A model generated the notes under the pieces. That model was given only the letters and a program-made list of their open reading frames with translations, did not search any database and was not told where the DNA came from. Shown piece after piece: positions 26,059 through 33,563 of a DNA stretch of 64,000 nucleotides. Position 1 is the first letter of the stretch. Every line of letters starts with the position of its first letter. Made by a program: the position numbers and the translations under genes. Source of the DNA: Hyphomicrobiales bacterium (lineage in GTDB: Bacteria; Pseudomonadota; Alphaproteobacteria; Rhizobiales; Beijerinckiaceae); assembly GCA_027489535.1 (NCBI GenBank), contig JAIXZO010000006.1, positions 248,001 through 312,000 on the forward strand, written 5' to 3'.

Positions 26059-27242
26059 CCCGCGCTCCCGCCGTCGCGGCCCCGCCGCGCGCCGTATCCG
26101 GCCGCCTCGCGCTTTTCGTCGTCGGTGAGAAAGCTCGCCTGCCCCAGCCGCGCCCACAGCGCCTCCCGCTCGGCCGACAGCGCCTCCACCCGGTCGAGAT
26201 CGAGATCGAGCGTCACCGCCCCGAAAGCGGGCGCGAGCCAATGCTCGAGGCTCCGCATCGTGCGCTGCGCCAAGGGCATCACCGTCTGCCGCCAGAAGGT
26301 CCGGTTCGCCTCCGCATAATTGGCATAGGTATTGTCGCCCGGCAGTCCGAGCAGCATCGGCGGCACGCCGAACGCCAGCGCGATCTCCCGCGCCGCGGCC
26401 GCCTTCGCCTCCAGAAAGTCCATGTCCTTGGGCGAGAGCGACAGCGGCTTCCAGTCGAGCCCGCCCTCCAGCAGCAGCGGCCGCCCGGCATTGCCCGCAC
26501 CCTGAAAGCTCGTCTCCAATTCCGTCCGCAACCGCTCGAACTGTTCCGCGCTCAGCGTCGTGCCCGCCGGTCCCTGATGGATCAGCGCGCCCGAGGGCCG
26601 CGCCGCATTGTCGAGCAGCGCCTTGTTCCAAGCCGCCGCCGCATTGTGCACGTCGATGGCGGCCGCCGCCGCTTCCATCGGCGAGAGCCCGTAATGGTCG
26701 TCGAGCGGGTTGAACAAGGTCAGATGCAGGATCGGCGGCACCCCGTCGCACAGCTGATCGAAGCGCACCGTCTTGCCGCCCACGGTATAGTCGAAGGCTG
26801 CGGCCCAGCCGTCCGCCCCCGGCACCACCTTCATCCGGTCCGGTCGCAGCGCGTAAAGCTCCGTCACGCGCCCGCCCGCGCCGGCGGCCTCCAGATAGCC
26901 GTTCCCGGAGACGAGCAGATGCCCGTAAAGCTGCTCGAGCAGGCTCGTCCCGACATCCCGCGCATTCGGCCGCGCCAGAAGTTCGGCGATGGAGTGTTCC
27001 GGCCGCTCCGTCCGCCCCTCGAACACGAGCACCGGCACCGAAGCCGCCGCCTCGGCGATCATCCGCACGCAGCGATGCACGATCGCATTGCGCTGAAACC
27101 CCTCCCGCGCCGACCCCGCATAATCCCGAGGCGCCCAAACCGGCCGCCCCACGGAATAAACCGCCCCCGCCGCCCCCGCCCGAGACGCCTTCACGTCCGG
27201 CGCACGCACTCGCCCGATCAAACGATCGATCAACCCGACCAT
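26055..27242 (-). CDS. GTA portal protein (g3-like, HK97 family)
   Basis: Dodecameric DNA-entry portal, 395 residues. Family blocks include REGFQRNAIVHRCVRMIAEAAA, LYGHLLVSGNGYLEA, YALRPDRMKVVPG, NPLDDHYGLSPMEAAAAAID and the C-terminal FGVPPMLLGLPGDNTYANYAEANRTFW. The ATG at 27242 is supported by GGAAAG upstream and the typical N-terminus (MVGLIDRLIG); 42 more residues could be read upstream, but they come from a palindromic repeat. Unlike most GTA clusters, 1.08 kb of repeats and a GIY-YIG gene separate it from the terminase. Confidence 0.95.
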   Translation of the reverse strand: MVGLIDRLIGRVRAPDVKASRAGAAGAVYSVGRPVWAPRDYAGSAREGFQRNAIVHRCVRMIAEAAASVPVLVFEGRTERPEHSIAELLARPNARDVGTSLLEQLYGHLLVSGNGYLEAAGAGGRVTELYALRPDRMKVVPGADGWAAAFDYTVGGKTVRFDQLCDGVPPILHLTLFNPLDDHYGLSPMEAAAAAIDVHNAAAAWNKALLDNAARPSGALIHQGPAGTTLSAEQFERLRTELETSFQGAGNAGRPLLLEGGLDWKPLSLSPKDMDFLEAKAAAAREIALAFGVPPMLLGLPGDNTYANYAEANRTFWRQTVMPLAQRTMRSLEHWLAPAFGAVTLDLDLDRVEALSAEREALWARLGQASFLTDDEKREAAGYGARRGRDGGSAG

Positions 27243-27299
27243 GCCCGGCTTCCTTTCGGTTATTCGAAATTCCGAGGCCGCACGCCTCCCATCGGAAAA

Positions 27300-27415
27300 C
27301 CTCATGGTGAGGAGGCCCGCAGGGCCGTCTCGAACCACGTCTCGAACCACGAGGTTTTCACGCCGCAAGGCGATGGTTCGAGACGCTCCGCTGCGCGGGG
27401 CTCCTCACCATGAGG
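27300..27415. repeat. Inverted pair of the CCTCATGGTGAGGAG repeat
   Basis: Forward copy 27300-27338 followed by a duplicated GTCTCGAACCAC (27339-27350), then reverse copy 27372-27415. It lies directly upstream of the portal start, so it would be in the 5' leader of any transcript reading from the terminase. Confidence 0.85.
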
Positions 27416-27482
27416 GGTTTGGTGAAATGACCGCACGAGGCAGGCGACAGCCGGAAAGCCAACTCAACCCACTTCCAGAAAA

Positions 27483-27521
27483 CCTCATGGTGAGGAGGCC
27501 CGAAGGGCCGTCTCGAACCAC
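27483..27521. repeat. Single forward copy of the CCTCATGGTGAGGAG repeat
   Basis: A 39-bp forward copy placed 22 bp beyond the stop of the GIY-YIG gene. Confidence 0.85.
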
Positions 27522-27543
27522 GCTCCGCCACACTGAAAATCGT

Positions 27544-27849
27544 CTAGCCCGGAGCAGCCCGCACGCCGCGCCGCGACAGTTCAGGCAGCGCCTCGTAGTC
27601 GCCTCGGATCAGCGCTTCCTTCTTCTCGCGCCGCCAACCCTTGATCCGCCGCTCGGCGGCGATTGCATCGATGATGGAATCGAAGAACGCGGCATGGACC
27701 AAAGCCACCGGCCGACGCCTGAACGTCCAAGCGGCGGCATCAAGCCCCTGCTGATGCTCCGAAAGCCGCGCCTCCGGGTCCTTCGCCGTGGTTCCCACGT
27801 AATAGGAGCCGTCCCTGCACCGCAGAATGTAAAGCCACCGTCCGGACAT
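27544..27849 (-). CDS. GIY-YIG domain protein between GTA terminase and portal
   Basis: Protein of 101 residues of the small GIY-YIG nuclease-like group (YhbQ/UPF0213 type). The two motif strands are WLYILRCRDG and YYVGTT with spacing of about 10 residues. Arg28 (ARLSEHQQG) and a Glu in AAERRIKGW sit where catalytic residues are expected. The C-terminus (ALPELSRRGV) is common in this subgroup. There is no clear ribosome-binding site. It is flanked on both sides by copies of one palindromic repeat, suggesting it arrived with them. It is not part of known GTA gene sets. Confidence 0.85.
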   Translation of the reverse strand: MSGRWLYILRCRDGSYYVGTTAKDPEARLSEHQQGLDAAAWTFRRRPVALVHAAFFDSIIDAIAAERRIKGWRREKKEALIRGDYEALPELSRRGVRAAPG

Positions 27850-27908
27850 GCCGCACTGTCCGCCGCAGTTTGAGGCAATGCCACCCGACGATTGCGACAG
27901 GCCGCCCC

Positions 27909-27951
27909 GTGGTTCGAGACGCCCCGCTGCGCGGCGCTCCTCACCATGAAG
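27909..27951. repeat. Single reverse copy of the CCTCATGGTGAGGAG repeat
   Basis: A reverse-oriented copy with one change in the last palindrome (CATGAAGG). Together with 27483-27521 it brackets the GIY-YIG gene in inverted orientation. Confidence 0.8.
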
Positions 27952-28020
27952 GGTCTGGTGGAATGACCGCAGGGCGGCAGGCGGCCCCGGACAACGAACT
28001 CGACCCGAACTCCAGAAAGT

Positions 28021-28137
28021 CCTCATGGTGAGGAGGCGCGAAGCGCCGTCTCGAACCACGTCTCGAACGACGAGGTTTTCACGTCGCAAGCCCGATGGTT
28101 CGAGACGCCACGCTGCGCGGGGCTCCTCACCATGAGG
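28021..28137. repeat. Inverted pair of the CCTCATGGTGAGGAG repeat
   Basis: Forward copy 28021-28059 with a partial duplication of its 3' end (TCTCGAACGACG), then reverse copy 28094-28137. Confidence 0.85.
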
Positions 28138-28192
28138 GGTTTGGGTGGAGCAGGCGGGCAGCTACGCCGGCAGACGGAACCAACAAAGAAAA

Positions 28193-28295
28193 CCTCATGG
28201 TGAGGAGGCGCAAAGCGCCGTCTCGAACCACGAGGTTTTACGCCGCAAGGCGATGGTTCGAGACGCCCCGCTGCGCGGGGCTCCTCACCATGAGG
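28193..28295. repeat. Inverted pair of the CCTCATGGTGAGGAG repeat
   Basis: Forward copy 28193-28231 and reverse copy 28252-28295, 25 bp from the terminase stop. It probably forms a stable stem at the 3' end of the terminase message. Confidence 0.85.
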
Positions 28296-28320
28296 GTGTG
28301 AGGGGAGACCCACCACCCCA

Positions 28321-29706
28321 TCACAACCGCCTGATCCGCGCCCCCGCCTTCGGGCCCAAAGCCAACGCCGTCACCGCCCAGACCAGCGCGTCCAACCGGT
28401 CCGGCGAGCGGCCCGAAGACAACCCCCAGCCGTCCTGGCCCGGCCCGAAATCGCACATTTCGTCTTCCAGCGCCTCGAAGCGGCCCGCATGGCGCACGCG
28501 GCCCTGCTCGTACAACAGCGCGACCGGCTCGGCCCGAACGGCCTTGCCGCGCATGGCGCGTACCGGCGTCACCGGCACTCCGGGGTCGGCTTCGCGCAGC
28601 ACGGCTTCGGCCATCTCCCCTCCCTGATTGGTCTCGATCACCAGCGCGTCGGCTTCCAATTCGCGCCACAAGGCGGTGGCGCGCGCGGCCCATACATGAG
28701 GCCGCGCATGCTCCACCGTCGCATCCGCCAGCACCCAGACGTCGCGGTTCGCGTCGAGCCCTGCGGCCACGATCCCGCAGGCGTCGGAATGGCGTCCCGA
28801 GCCGGCGGGCGGGTCGATCGCCACCACGATGCGCATCAGCGGCGGCACGTCGCCGGGCTCCGCGCGCACTTTTTCAATCGCGTCGCGCCGCCACAGCGCG
28901 TCGGCGCGTTCATTGACGAACTCGCCATCGAGTTCCTGCCGCGCCATGCGGGTGCCGCCGTAGCGCGCCAGCACCCCGTCGAGAAATCCCGGCGCGAGAT
29001 TGCGCGCGTTCGCCCATGTCCGCGCACGCGTCGTCACCGTGCGCGGGTCCGCCGAAAGACGCTTCAGCAACGGGGTCGAACGCGGCGTAGTCGTCACCGT
29101 CTGGCGCGGCCGCCGCCCCAGACGCAGGCCGAACTGCAACTGGTCGAAGGTCTCGTCGCCGTTGCGCCACTTCCCCAATTCATCGAGCCAGGCCGCGCCG
29201 AATTGCGGGCCGCGCAGGCTTTCCGGGTCTTCCGACGAGAACACCTGCGCCACCGATCCGTTCGGCCACTCCAAACGCCGCCGGCTCGATTGCCAAGCCG
29301 GGCGCTCGTCGCGGCGATGCACCGCCAGCAGGCCCGACACGCCCTCGATCATCACTTCGCGCACGTCTGCCAGCGTTTCGCCCACCAAGGCGATGCGGCC
29401 GACCGGCTCGTCGGCGAAGGGCGGCAATCCCAGCGCCGTGCCGCGCACCCATTCGGCCCCCGCGCGGGTTTTTCCCGCGCCGCGCCCGCCCAGCACCAGC
29501 CATACCGACCAATCGGTCCCGCCCGGCGGGCCCGGCGGCGGCAATTGATCGCCGCGCGCCCAGACCGCCCAATCCTTGTCCATGAATTCCGTGAAGTCGA
29601 AATCGAGTTCCGCGATCAGCGCCTCGGCCTCACCCTTCTCGTAGGCGCGCTTCAAGACGTCGAACCAGCTCGTCGCGGAGGGCGTCGGGGGTGACGGCTG
29701 CGACAT
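28321..29706 (-). CDS. GTA large terminase, ATPase/nuclease (g2-like)
   Basis: DNA-packaging motor of 461 residues. The ATPase domain has Walker A GGRGAGKT (73-80) and Walker B AAWLDE (171-176). The RNase H-fold nuclease begins around 292 with catalytic Asp298 (VVAIDPP), continues through VIETNQGGEMAE and ends with an Asp/Trp segment (DRLDALVWAV). In GTAs this enzyme packages host DNA headful-wise with little sequence preference. It overlaps the small terminase gene by 77 bp. Confidence 0.96.
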   Translation of the reverse strand: MSQPSPPTPSATSWFDVLKRAYEKGEAEALIAELDFDFTEFMDKDWAVWARGDQLPPPGPPGGTDWSVWLVLGGRGAGKTRAGAEWVRGTALGLPPFADEPVGRIALVGETLADVREVMIEGVSGLLAVHRRDERPAWQSSRRRLEWPNGSVAQVFSSEDPESLRGPQFGAAWLDELGKWRNGDETFDQLQFGLRLGRRPRQTVTTTPRSTPLLKRLSADPRTVTTRARTWANARNLAPGFLDGVLARYGGTRMARQELDGEFVNERADALWRRDAIEKVRAEPGDVPPLMRIVVAIDPPAGSGRHSDACGIVAAGLDANRDVWVLADATVEHARPHVWAARATALWRELEADALVIETNQGGEMAEAVLREADPGVPVTPVRAMRGKAVRAEPVALLYEQGRVRHAGRFEALEDEMCDFGPGQDGWGLSSGRSPDRLDALVWAVTALALGPKAGARIRRL

Positions 29707-30124
29707 GGGCCTCGTCCTTCGTCTTCGCCGCGGCGGCCATGCCCTCGTCGAGGGCCACCAATTCGCGCACCGTCTTCACCAGCGTCGCCGTGATGCGCGC
29801 ATCGCGCTCGTCCACCCCGCCGCCCTCGCCGAGTTCGCCGTTCTTGTGCATCCGCGCCTCGATTTCGCGGAGCTGCGCATCGGCCGCCGCCCAGATCCGC
29901 GCCACCAAACGCCGCCGCGCTTCCGGCCCTGATCCGTGATGGGAGGCTGAAGCGGACGTATCGACCCGCCGTCGTTTCCAACCGTGCCGCCGGATCAGCG
30001 TGTAAAGGCGCGGCACGCTGATGTCGGCACGGAAGGCCACCGCCGGCACCGGCATGGCGCCCGCTTCGTACATCGCGCGCAGCTCCTCCAGGGGGATGGT
30101 CGGCGGTTTGGCGCGGCTTGCCAT
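29630..30124 (-). CDS. GTA small terminase subunit (g1-like)
   Basis: First gene of the GTA cluster, 164 residues. The N-terminal helix-turn-helix (PLEELRAMYEAG ... ISVPRLYTLIRRHGWKRR) is followed by a helical oligomerisation region (RLVARIWAAADAQLREIEARM) and a charged C-terminus. RcGTA g1 is a terminase small subunit with reduced specific DNA binding. The ATG at 30124 has AAGGA seven bases upstream. Only 24 bp separate the ATG from a terminator hairpin that ends the upstream gene, so its promoter must lie further upstream. Confidence 0.88.
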   Translation of the reverse strand: MASRAKPPTIPLEELRAMYEAGAMPVPAVAFRADISVPRLYTLIRRHGWKRRRVDTSASASHHGSGPEARRRLVARIWAAADAQLREIEARMHKNGELGEGGGVDERDARITATLVKTVRELVALDEGMAAAAKTKDEAHVAAVTPDALRDELVRRLEARLREG

Positions 30125-30148
30125 GCTGCATCCTTTCGGAAAACGAAA

Positions 30149-30177
30149 ACGGCCCGGAAGCTTTCGCCCCGGGCCGT
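30149..30177 (-). terminator. Intrinsic terminator directly before GTA g1
   Basis: Perfect 9-bp GC-rich stem (30149-30157 with 30169-30177) followed on the minus strand by a T-rich run (TTTTCGTTTTCC). It lies 35 bp past the stop of the minus-strand gene at 30212-30637 and 24 bp before the g1 start codon, so it could act as an attenuator for the GTA operon. Confidence 0.75.
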
Positions 30178-30211
30178 CCGCAGTTCTCGACGTTGCCTGA
30201 ACCTTGCCGGA

Positions 30212-30637
30212 TCAGCGTTCCGACGTCAAGGACTTTTTTCCTTTTTTAATATTTCTCATCGCGACCGCCAGTGCTTCGCGCAGCTCGTCGGGGTCGCGGG
30301 GGCACGGGCTCTCGGGGCGGTCGTTCTCGGACAAATCGTCTTGCGCATCGGCCGACTTCTCGGCGTATGTCGGGCCGCGGCCGGCAAGCGAAAGGTCCCG
30401 CAGGGTGCGGGCGGCAAGCGCGGCGAGGCGCAGCTGCCGCTCCATGCGGCGCAGGGCCAGCATCCCGCCCGCGCCGTGTTTTTCGCCGGCGGACGCCATG
30501 TAGATCGTCATGATCTTGTTCACATGCCGCCGCAGACGCGCGGCCAAAGCCTCATCGTCGTCGATGACGATTTCCGCGCGGATCGGCGGGGAGGCCGGAA
30601 GGTTGGGCGGCGATCCGCAATGGCAAAAAGAGAACAT
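30212..30637 (-). CDS. Conserved-looking hypothetical protein upstream of the GTA cluster
   Basis: Protein of 141 residues that I do not recognise. It begins MFSFCHCGSPPNLP, then has an acidic strand (AEIVIDDDEALAARLRRHV), a helical core (MLALRRMERQLRLAALAARTLRDLSL), a polar middle and a basic end (AVAMRNIKKGKK). The ATG at 30637 is chosen because a strong promoter and palindromes occupy 30707-30765, so the longer frame starting at 30724 would begin inside the promoter. A GGAG lies 8 bases upstream. Position between a regulated promoter and the GTA attenuator makes a regulatory role possible, but that is inference. Confidence 0.7.
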   Translation of the reverse strand: MFSFCHCGSPPNLPASPPIRAEIVIDDDEALAARLRRHVNKIMTIYMASAGEKHGAGGMLALRRMERQLRLAALAARTLRDLSLAGRGPTYAEKSADAQDDLSENDRPESPCPRDPDELREALAVAMRNIKKGKKSLTSER

Positions 30638-30706
30638 GGGGAATGCTCCGGTATGGCCTCGAGGCGAATCCGGCCCGCGGGCCGGCTTCCGTAATCGAGG
30701 CATGCG

Positions 30707-30765
30707 GGTTGAATATGCACTCAACCTAACGGAGCAACGTCGAGAGTGTCAAGGATTGTAATCCT
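30707..30765 (-). promoter_or_regulatory. Sigma70-type promoter flanked by two palindromic operators
   Basis: On the minus strand TTGACA (30747-30752) and TTAGGT (30724-30729) are spaced by 17 bp, pointing at the gene starting at 30637. Palindrome GGTTGA-N8-TCAACC (30707-30726) covers the -10 and start region; palindrome AGGATT-GT-AATCCT (30752-30765) abuts the -35. Such placement is typical of repressor sites. Confidence 0.65.
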
Positions 30766-30785
30766 ACCCTTTCGTCCAGTAGACA

Positions 30786-31268
30786 TTAAGGGGATTTCTT
30801 TCTTCGTGCTTTGGCGGGCCACGCCAGCGGCCAGCGGCGGATGCGGTCGGGGAGGTCTTCCACGGCCATCTCGTGCTCCAGCGCGAACACCCGCCCCTTG
30901 ATCGAAACCCCGGCCGTTTCAACGGTTTCAGGCGATCCGGACACCAGCGGATGCCACCAGGCGAGGTCCTTGCCCTCCGCCACCATCCGGTAGGCGCAGG
31001 TCGGCGGCAGCCAAGGAATGTCCTTCGCGCCTGCGGGCGTCAAACGGACGCAATCGGATACTTTCTCCGAGCGGTTCTCGTAATCGGAACAACGGCATGA
31101 GCCCGCATCGAAAAGCGTGCAGGCGACGTCGGTCGCGTAATGGCGGCCGGTATCCTCGTCCTCGAGCTTCATCAGGCAGCAGCGGCCGCAGCCGTCGCAG
31201 AGGCTCTCCCATTCCTCGACGGTCATCTCCGTCAGGGATTTGGTGCGCCAAAAGGGTTCTTGCGGCAA
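30786..31268 (-). CDS. YcgN/UPF0260 cysteine-cluster protein
   Basis: Protein of 160 residues of the UPF0260 family. Cysteine pairs lie in [15 protein letters not shown] near 24-36, CRCSDYENR near 58-66 and a further CAYRM, consistent with a metal (probably zinc or iron-sulfur) site. The conserved closing region [13 protein letters not shown] is present. The biochemical role is unknown. It stands alone between the GTA-linked promoter and a very small minus-strand gene. Confidence 0.92.
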   Translation of the reverse strand: MPQEPFWRTKSLTEMTVEEWESLCDGCGRCCLMKLEDEDTGRHYATDVACTLFDAGSCRCSDYENRSEKVSDCVRLTPAGAKDIPWLPPTCAYRMVAEGKDLAWWHPLVSGSPETVETAGVSIKGRVFALEHEMAVEDLPDRIRRWPLAWPAKARRKKSP

Positions 31269-31339
31269 GACGAACGCTCCACGCGCGCCGAAGCGGCACG
31301 GGGCATCTTAGGCCGGCGGACGCTCGGCGTCAGTCGGGA

Positions 31340-31507
31340 TCACGCGCGCTTGCTCGGTTTGCGGCGGGCCGGGCGGATGGCGGTCTCGGGTTCGGGGTCG
31401 CGGGAGTAGCGCACCCCCGTGAACAGCAGCAGCCGGCCGCGGGGACCGTCGTTCGCCGGACGACTTCGCCGCCCGGGATGCTCGTCGATGCGAATCACGT
31501 TGTTCAT
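31340..31507 (-). CDS. Small hypothetical protein (55 residues)
   Basis: A short gene with a perfect GGAGG five to six bases before its ATG at 31507. The protein starts MNNVIRIDEHPGRRSRP, has a short hydrophobic patch (GRLLLFTGVRYSRD) and ends in a basic tail (RPARRKPSKRA). The strong ribosome-binding site, the coding-like composition and placement in an otherwise empty gap support it. No family is recognised. Confidence 0.6.
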   Translation of the reverse strand: MNNVIRIDEHPGRRSRPANDGPRGRLLLFTGVRYSRDPEPETAIRPARRKPSKRA

Positions 31508-31626
31508 CGAAACCTCCGACCTATGAATATCGATGAAATTCCTAGTAACTCAGGGTTAACGGGACCTTAATCATTACCCGTAAAAATGGTGTTAGCCCTT
31601 ACATCAACTTAAGAGCGCATCCCTCG

Positions 31627-32673
31627 ATGTCCGACTTCGTCTCCCGCTGTGCGGACCGACTCCGCGCCCGCTTGTCGGCCGGAGAGGAGAACGTCGACGA
31701 CCTCGTCCTGCGCGTCTTCCTGACGGAGCGCACGGCGGGCGAGCGCACGCCGGACGACGACGCCCATCTGGTCCGGGTGATCGAGCGGCTGCTGCCGCGC
31801 GCGGGGCTCGAGACCGTCCTCGCCTTCACGCCCGAACTCGCCGCCGACCCGCTGCTGGCGCCGACCGCCCTGCCTTTGCTGCGCGCGCGCGAAGCGCGGA
31901 TCGCCGCGCTGGCGGAGGCGCATGCCGCCGTCCCCGCCCTCCCCGGCCGACGCGCTTCGGACCCGGAACGACTTGTGGAACGGGCTCTCGCCGGCCGCGC
32001 CGACCTGTCCGCCGGCCGCATCGACCTGCTGCTCGACGAGGACGACCCGTGGATCGACCGGGAATTGGCGGCCAATCCCGAAGCCGTCTTCACGGACCGG
32101 CAATGGCGGCGGCTGCTCCGCACGGGCCGGGAGGATCGCGACGTCGCCGTGCTCATGCTCGCGCGGACGGACAGGGCGCTCGGGGACAAGCTGGGCCTCT
32201 TCCTCCACGCCCCGACGGCGCTGCGCCGAACGATGATCGAGGCCTTCGCAGGCACCGCGGCGGCCCCGTCCGACATACGAGTTCCGGACGTCGAGCCGGC
32301 CGTTCTCGCGGCGGCGGGGCGGGACGACGGGGCGCTCGCATTGCTGAGCATCGGGGTTTACGGCGCCCCGGTGGAGCGGGTGCGACGGCTGTTGAGCGAC
32401 CCGGGCGGAGAGCCGCGCGCCTTGTTGCTGCGAAGTTTCGGCGGGGACGAGGCGGCCATCACGGCGGCCCTGCCCTTCGGCGATCCCCGACTGGCCCATG
32501 CGGGTCGCGCCGCGACGCTCGCGGCCCTTTCGTCCGCATTGCCGCCCGGCACGGCGGCCGCATTCGTGCAAAACATCATGGGCGGAAGGGCGGAGGTCCG
32601 AGGCGGACACAGCGAGAACCGGACGACCGCGAGACTCGGCGAACCGGCGTCAGACGCGGTTCGGGTCGCCTGA
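31627..32673 (+). CDS. DUF2336-type helical-repeat protein
   Basis: Protein of 348 residues, mostly amphipathic helices in pairs (for example ERLVERALAGRADLSAGRIDLLL, then WIDRELAANPEAVFTDRQWRRLL), as in DUF2336 proteins of alphaproteobacteria that resemble HEAT-like repeats. No enzymatic motif is visible. It starts about 120 bp from a divergent small gene and ends convergent with the DUF1491 gene, which it overlaps by 24 bp. The role is unknown. Confidence 0.75.
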   Translation: MSDFVSRCADRLRARLSAGEENVDDLVLRVFLTERTAGERTPDDDAHLVRVIERLLPRAGLETVLAFTPELAADPLLAPTALPLLRAREARIAALAEAHAAVPALPGRRASDPERLVERALAGRADLSAGRIDLLLDEDDPWIDRELAANPEAVFTDRQWRRLLRTGREDRDVAVLMLARTDRALGDKLGLFLHAPTALRRTMIEAFAGTAAAPSDIRVPDVEPAVLAAAGRDDGALALLSIGVYGAPVERVRRLLSDPGGEPRALLLRSFGGDEAAITAALPFGDPRLAHAGRAATLAALSSALPPGTAAAFVQNIMGGRAEVRGGHSENRTTARLGEPASDAVRVA

Positions 32674-33012
32674 TTCCTCGTCCAACAGAAAATGCCGCCC
32701 CTGCTTGTCCTCGATCTCGACGATCCAAAGGTCGGGATCGAAACGGACTTCCTTGGCCAGCCGCTCCTCGGTCGCGAGCACGTCGAGAACCTCGGGATCA
32801 TGCATCCGCACGAAGCGACGCTCGGTGTCGCCTTCGTCGAAGAGGGATTGCGGGGCGGGACCGAACAAGGCGGCCTTACCGTCGAGCCGGTCGATCTTGA
32901 TCAGGATCGCGCCCGCCTCGGCCGCGCCGCGACGGCGGATCATGGCATAGGCACCGCCCAATTCGCAGCGTCGGCGATAGGCCGAAACCCAGATGTCCGA
33001 CCGCAGCCGCAC
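32650..33012 (-). CDS. DUF1491 family protein
   Basis: Protein of 120 residues with the DUF1491 blocks RLRSDIWVSAYRRRC, AMIRRRGAAEAGAILIKIDRLDG and DLWIVEIEDKQGRHFL. The function is unknown, but the gene is widely kept beside a peptidoglycan-binding protein in Rhizobiales, as here. GTG at 33012 gives the family's usual N-terminus; a GTG two codons earlier (33018) would form a GTGA overlap with the upstream stop and is equally possible. Confidence 0.85.
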   Translation of the reverse strand: MRLRSDIWVSAYRRRCELGGAYAMIRRRGAAEAGAILIKIDRLDGKAALFGPAPQSLFDEGDTERRFVRMHDPEVLDVLATEERLAKEVRFDPDLWIVEIEDKQGRHFLLDEESGDPNRV

Positions 33013-33014
33013 GC

Positions 33015-33563
33015 TCACTCGGGCGAAAGACCGGATGCCGCCGCGAGATCCTGCACGAGACGGCGGCTGATTTCTCCGCGCGGCGCGAGCTTGTGGTCGC
33101 GCTCCCACTTCTCGATGGCTTGGCGGGTCCCCGGCCCGAACACGCCGTCGGGGCGCAGCGGGCCGTAGCCCAGCTTCAGAAGCGCGCGCTGCACGAACAG
33201 CACCTCGCGCACGGGTTCGAGCGCGGGCGCTTGGCGGATCAAGGATGCGATGGGATCGGCGGGCGGCACGGGAACGACCGCGGCGGTCGTCGTCTCGGCC
33301 GCGCCGGGGCGCTGCGGAGGGGCGGGCAAAGCGGCGGCGGGCGGGAGCGGCACTTCCTTCGGAAACAGCGGCGCGGGATGCGGGCCCACCTGCAGCACCA
33401 AGGCGTTGAAGCCGAAGCCGAAGATGATCGCGCCGATCACGGTGGTGCCGACGACGCGTGCGGGCCGGCGCGCGACCATGCGGAAAAACCGCGCGACAAC
33501 ACGGCCGGGCGTCCGCATGGGCCGCCCTCCGCCGTCGTTCGCCGCACTCGCCGCTTCACGCAC
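33015..33563 (-). CDS. Membrane-anchored peptidoglycan-binding protein
   Basis: Protein of 182 residues: a short cytoplasmic Arg-rich N-terminus, one transmembrane helix (about 36-57, RVVGTTVIGAIIFGFGFNAL), a Pro/Ala-rich periplasmic linker, and a C-terminal PG_binding_1 domain (VQRALLKLGYGPLRPDGVFGPGTRQAIEKWERDH-type pattern, about 122-165). It should tether the membrane to the cell wall. Its ATG overlaps the end of the upstream PAS-like gene by 8 bp; an internal ATG at residue 16 is an alternative start. Confidence 0.85.
   Translation of the reverse strand: MREAASAANDGGGRPMRTPGRVVARFFRMVARRPARVVGTTVIGAIIFGFGFNALVLQVGPHPAPLFPKEVPLPPAAALPAPPQRPGAAETTTAAVVPVPPADPIASLIRQAPALEPVREVLFVQRALLKLGYGPLRPDGVFGPGTRQAIEKWERDHKLAPRGEISRRLVQDLAAASGLSPE

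Noticed and set aside
26055-27368. Longer portal protein starting at 27368
   Set aside because: The extra 42 residues derive from a palindromic repeat; the start at 27242 has a ribosome-binding site and the family N-terminus.
27300-28295. Possible CRISPR array
   Set aside because: Repeats are palindromic, alternate in orientation and have irregular spacing; no cas genes are present.
11989-30124. Ordinary temperate prophage
   Set aside because: No integrase, repressor, replication or lysis genes and no attachment repeats; gene order matches a gene transfer agent.
31140-31409. 89-codon plus-strand frame over the YcgN-like gene start
   Set aside because: Antisense to the YcgN-like gene and to the small gene at 31340; no start signal.
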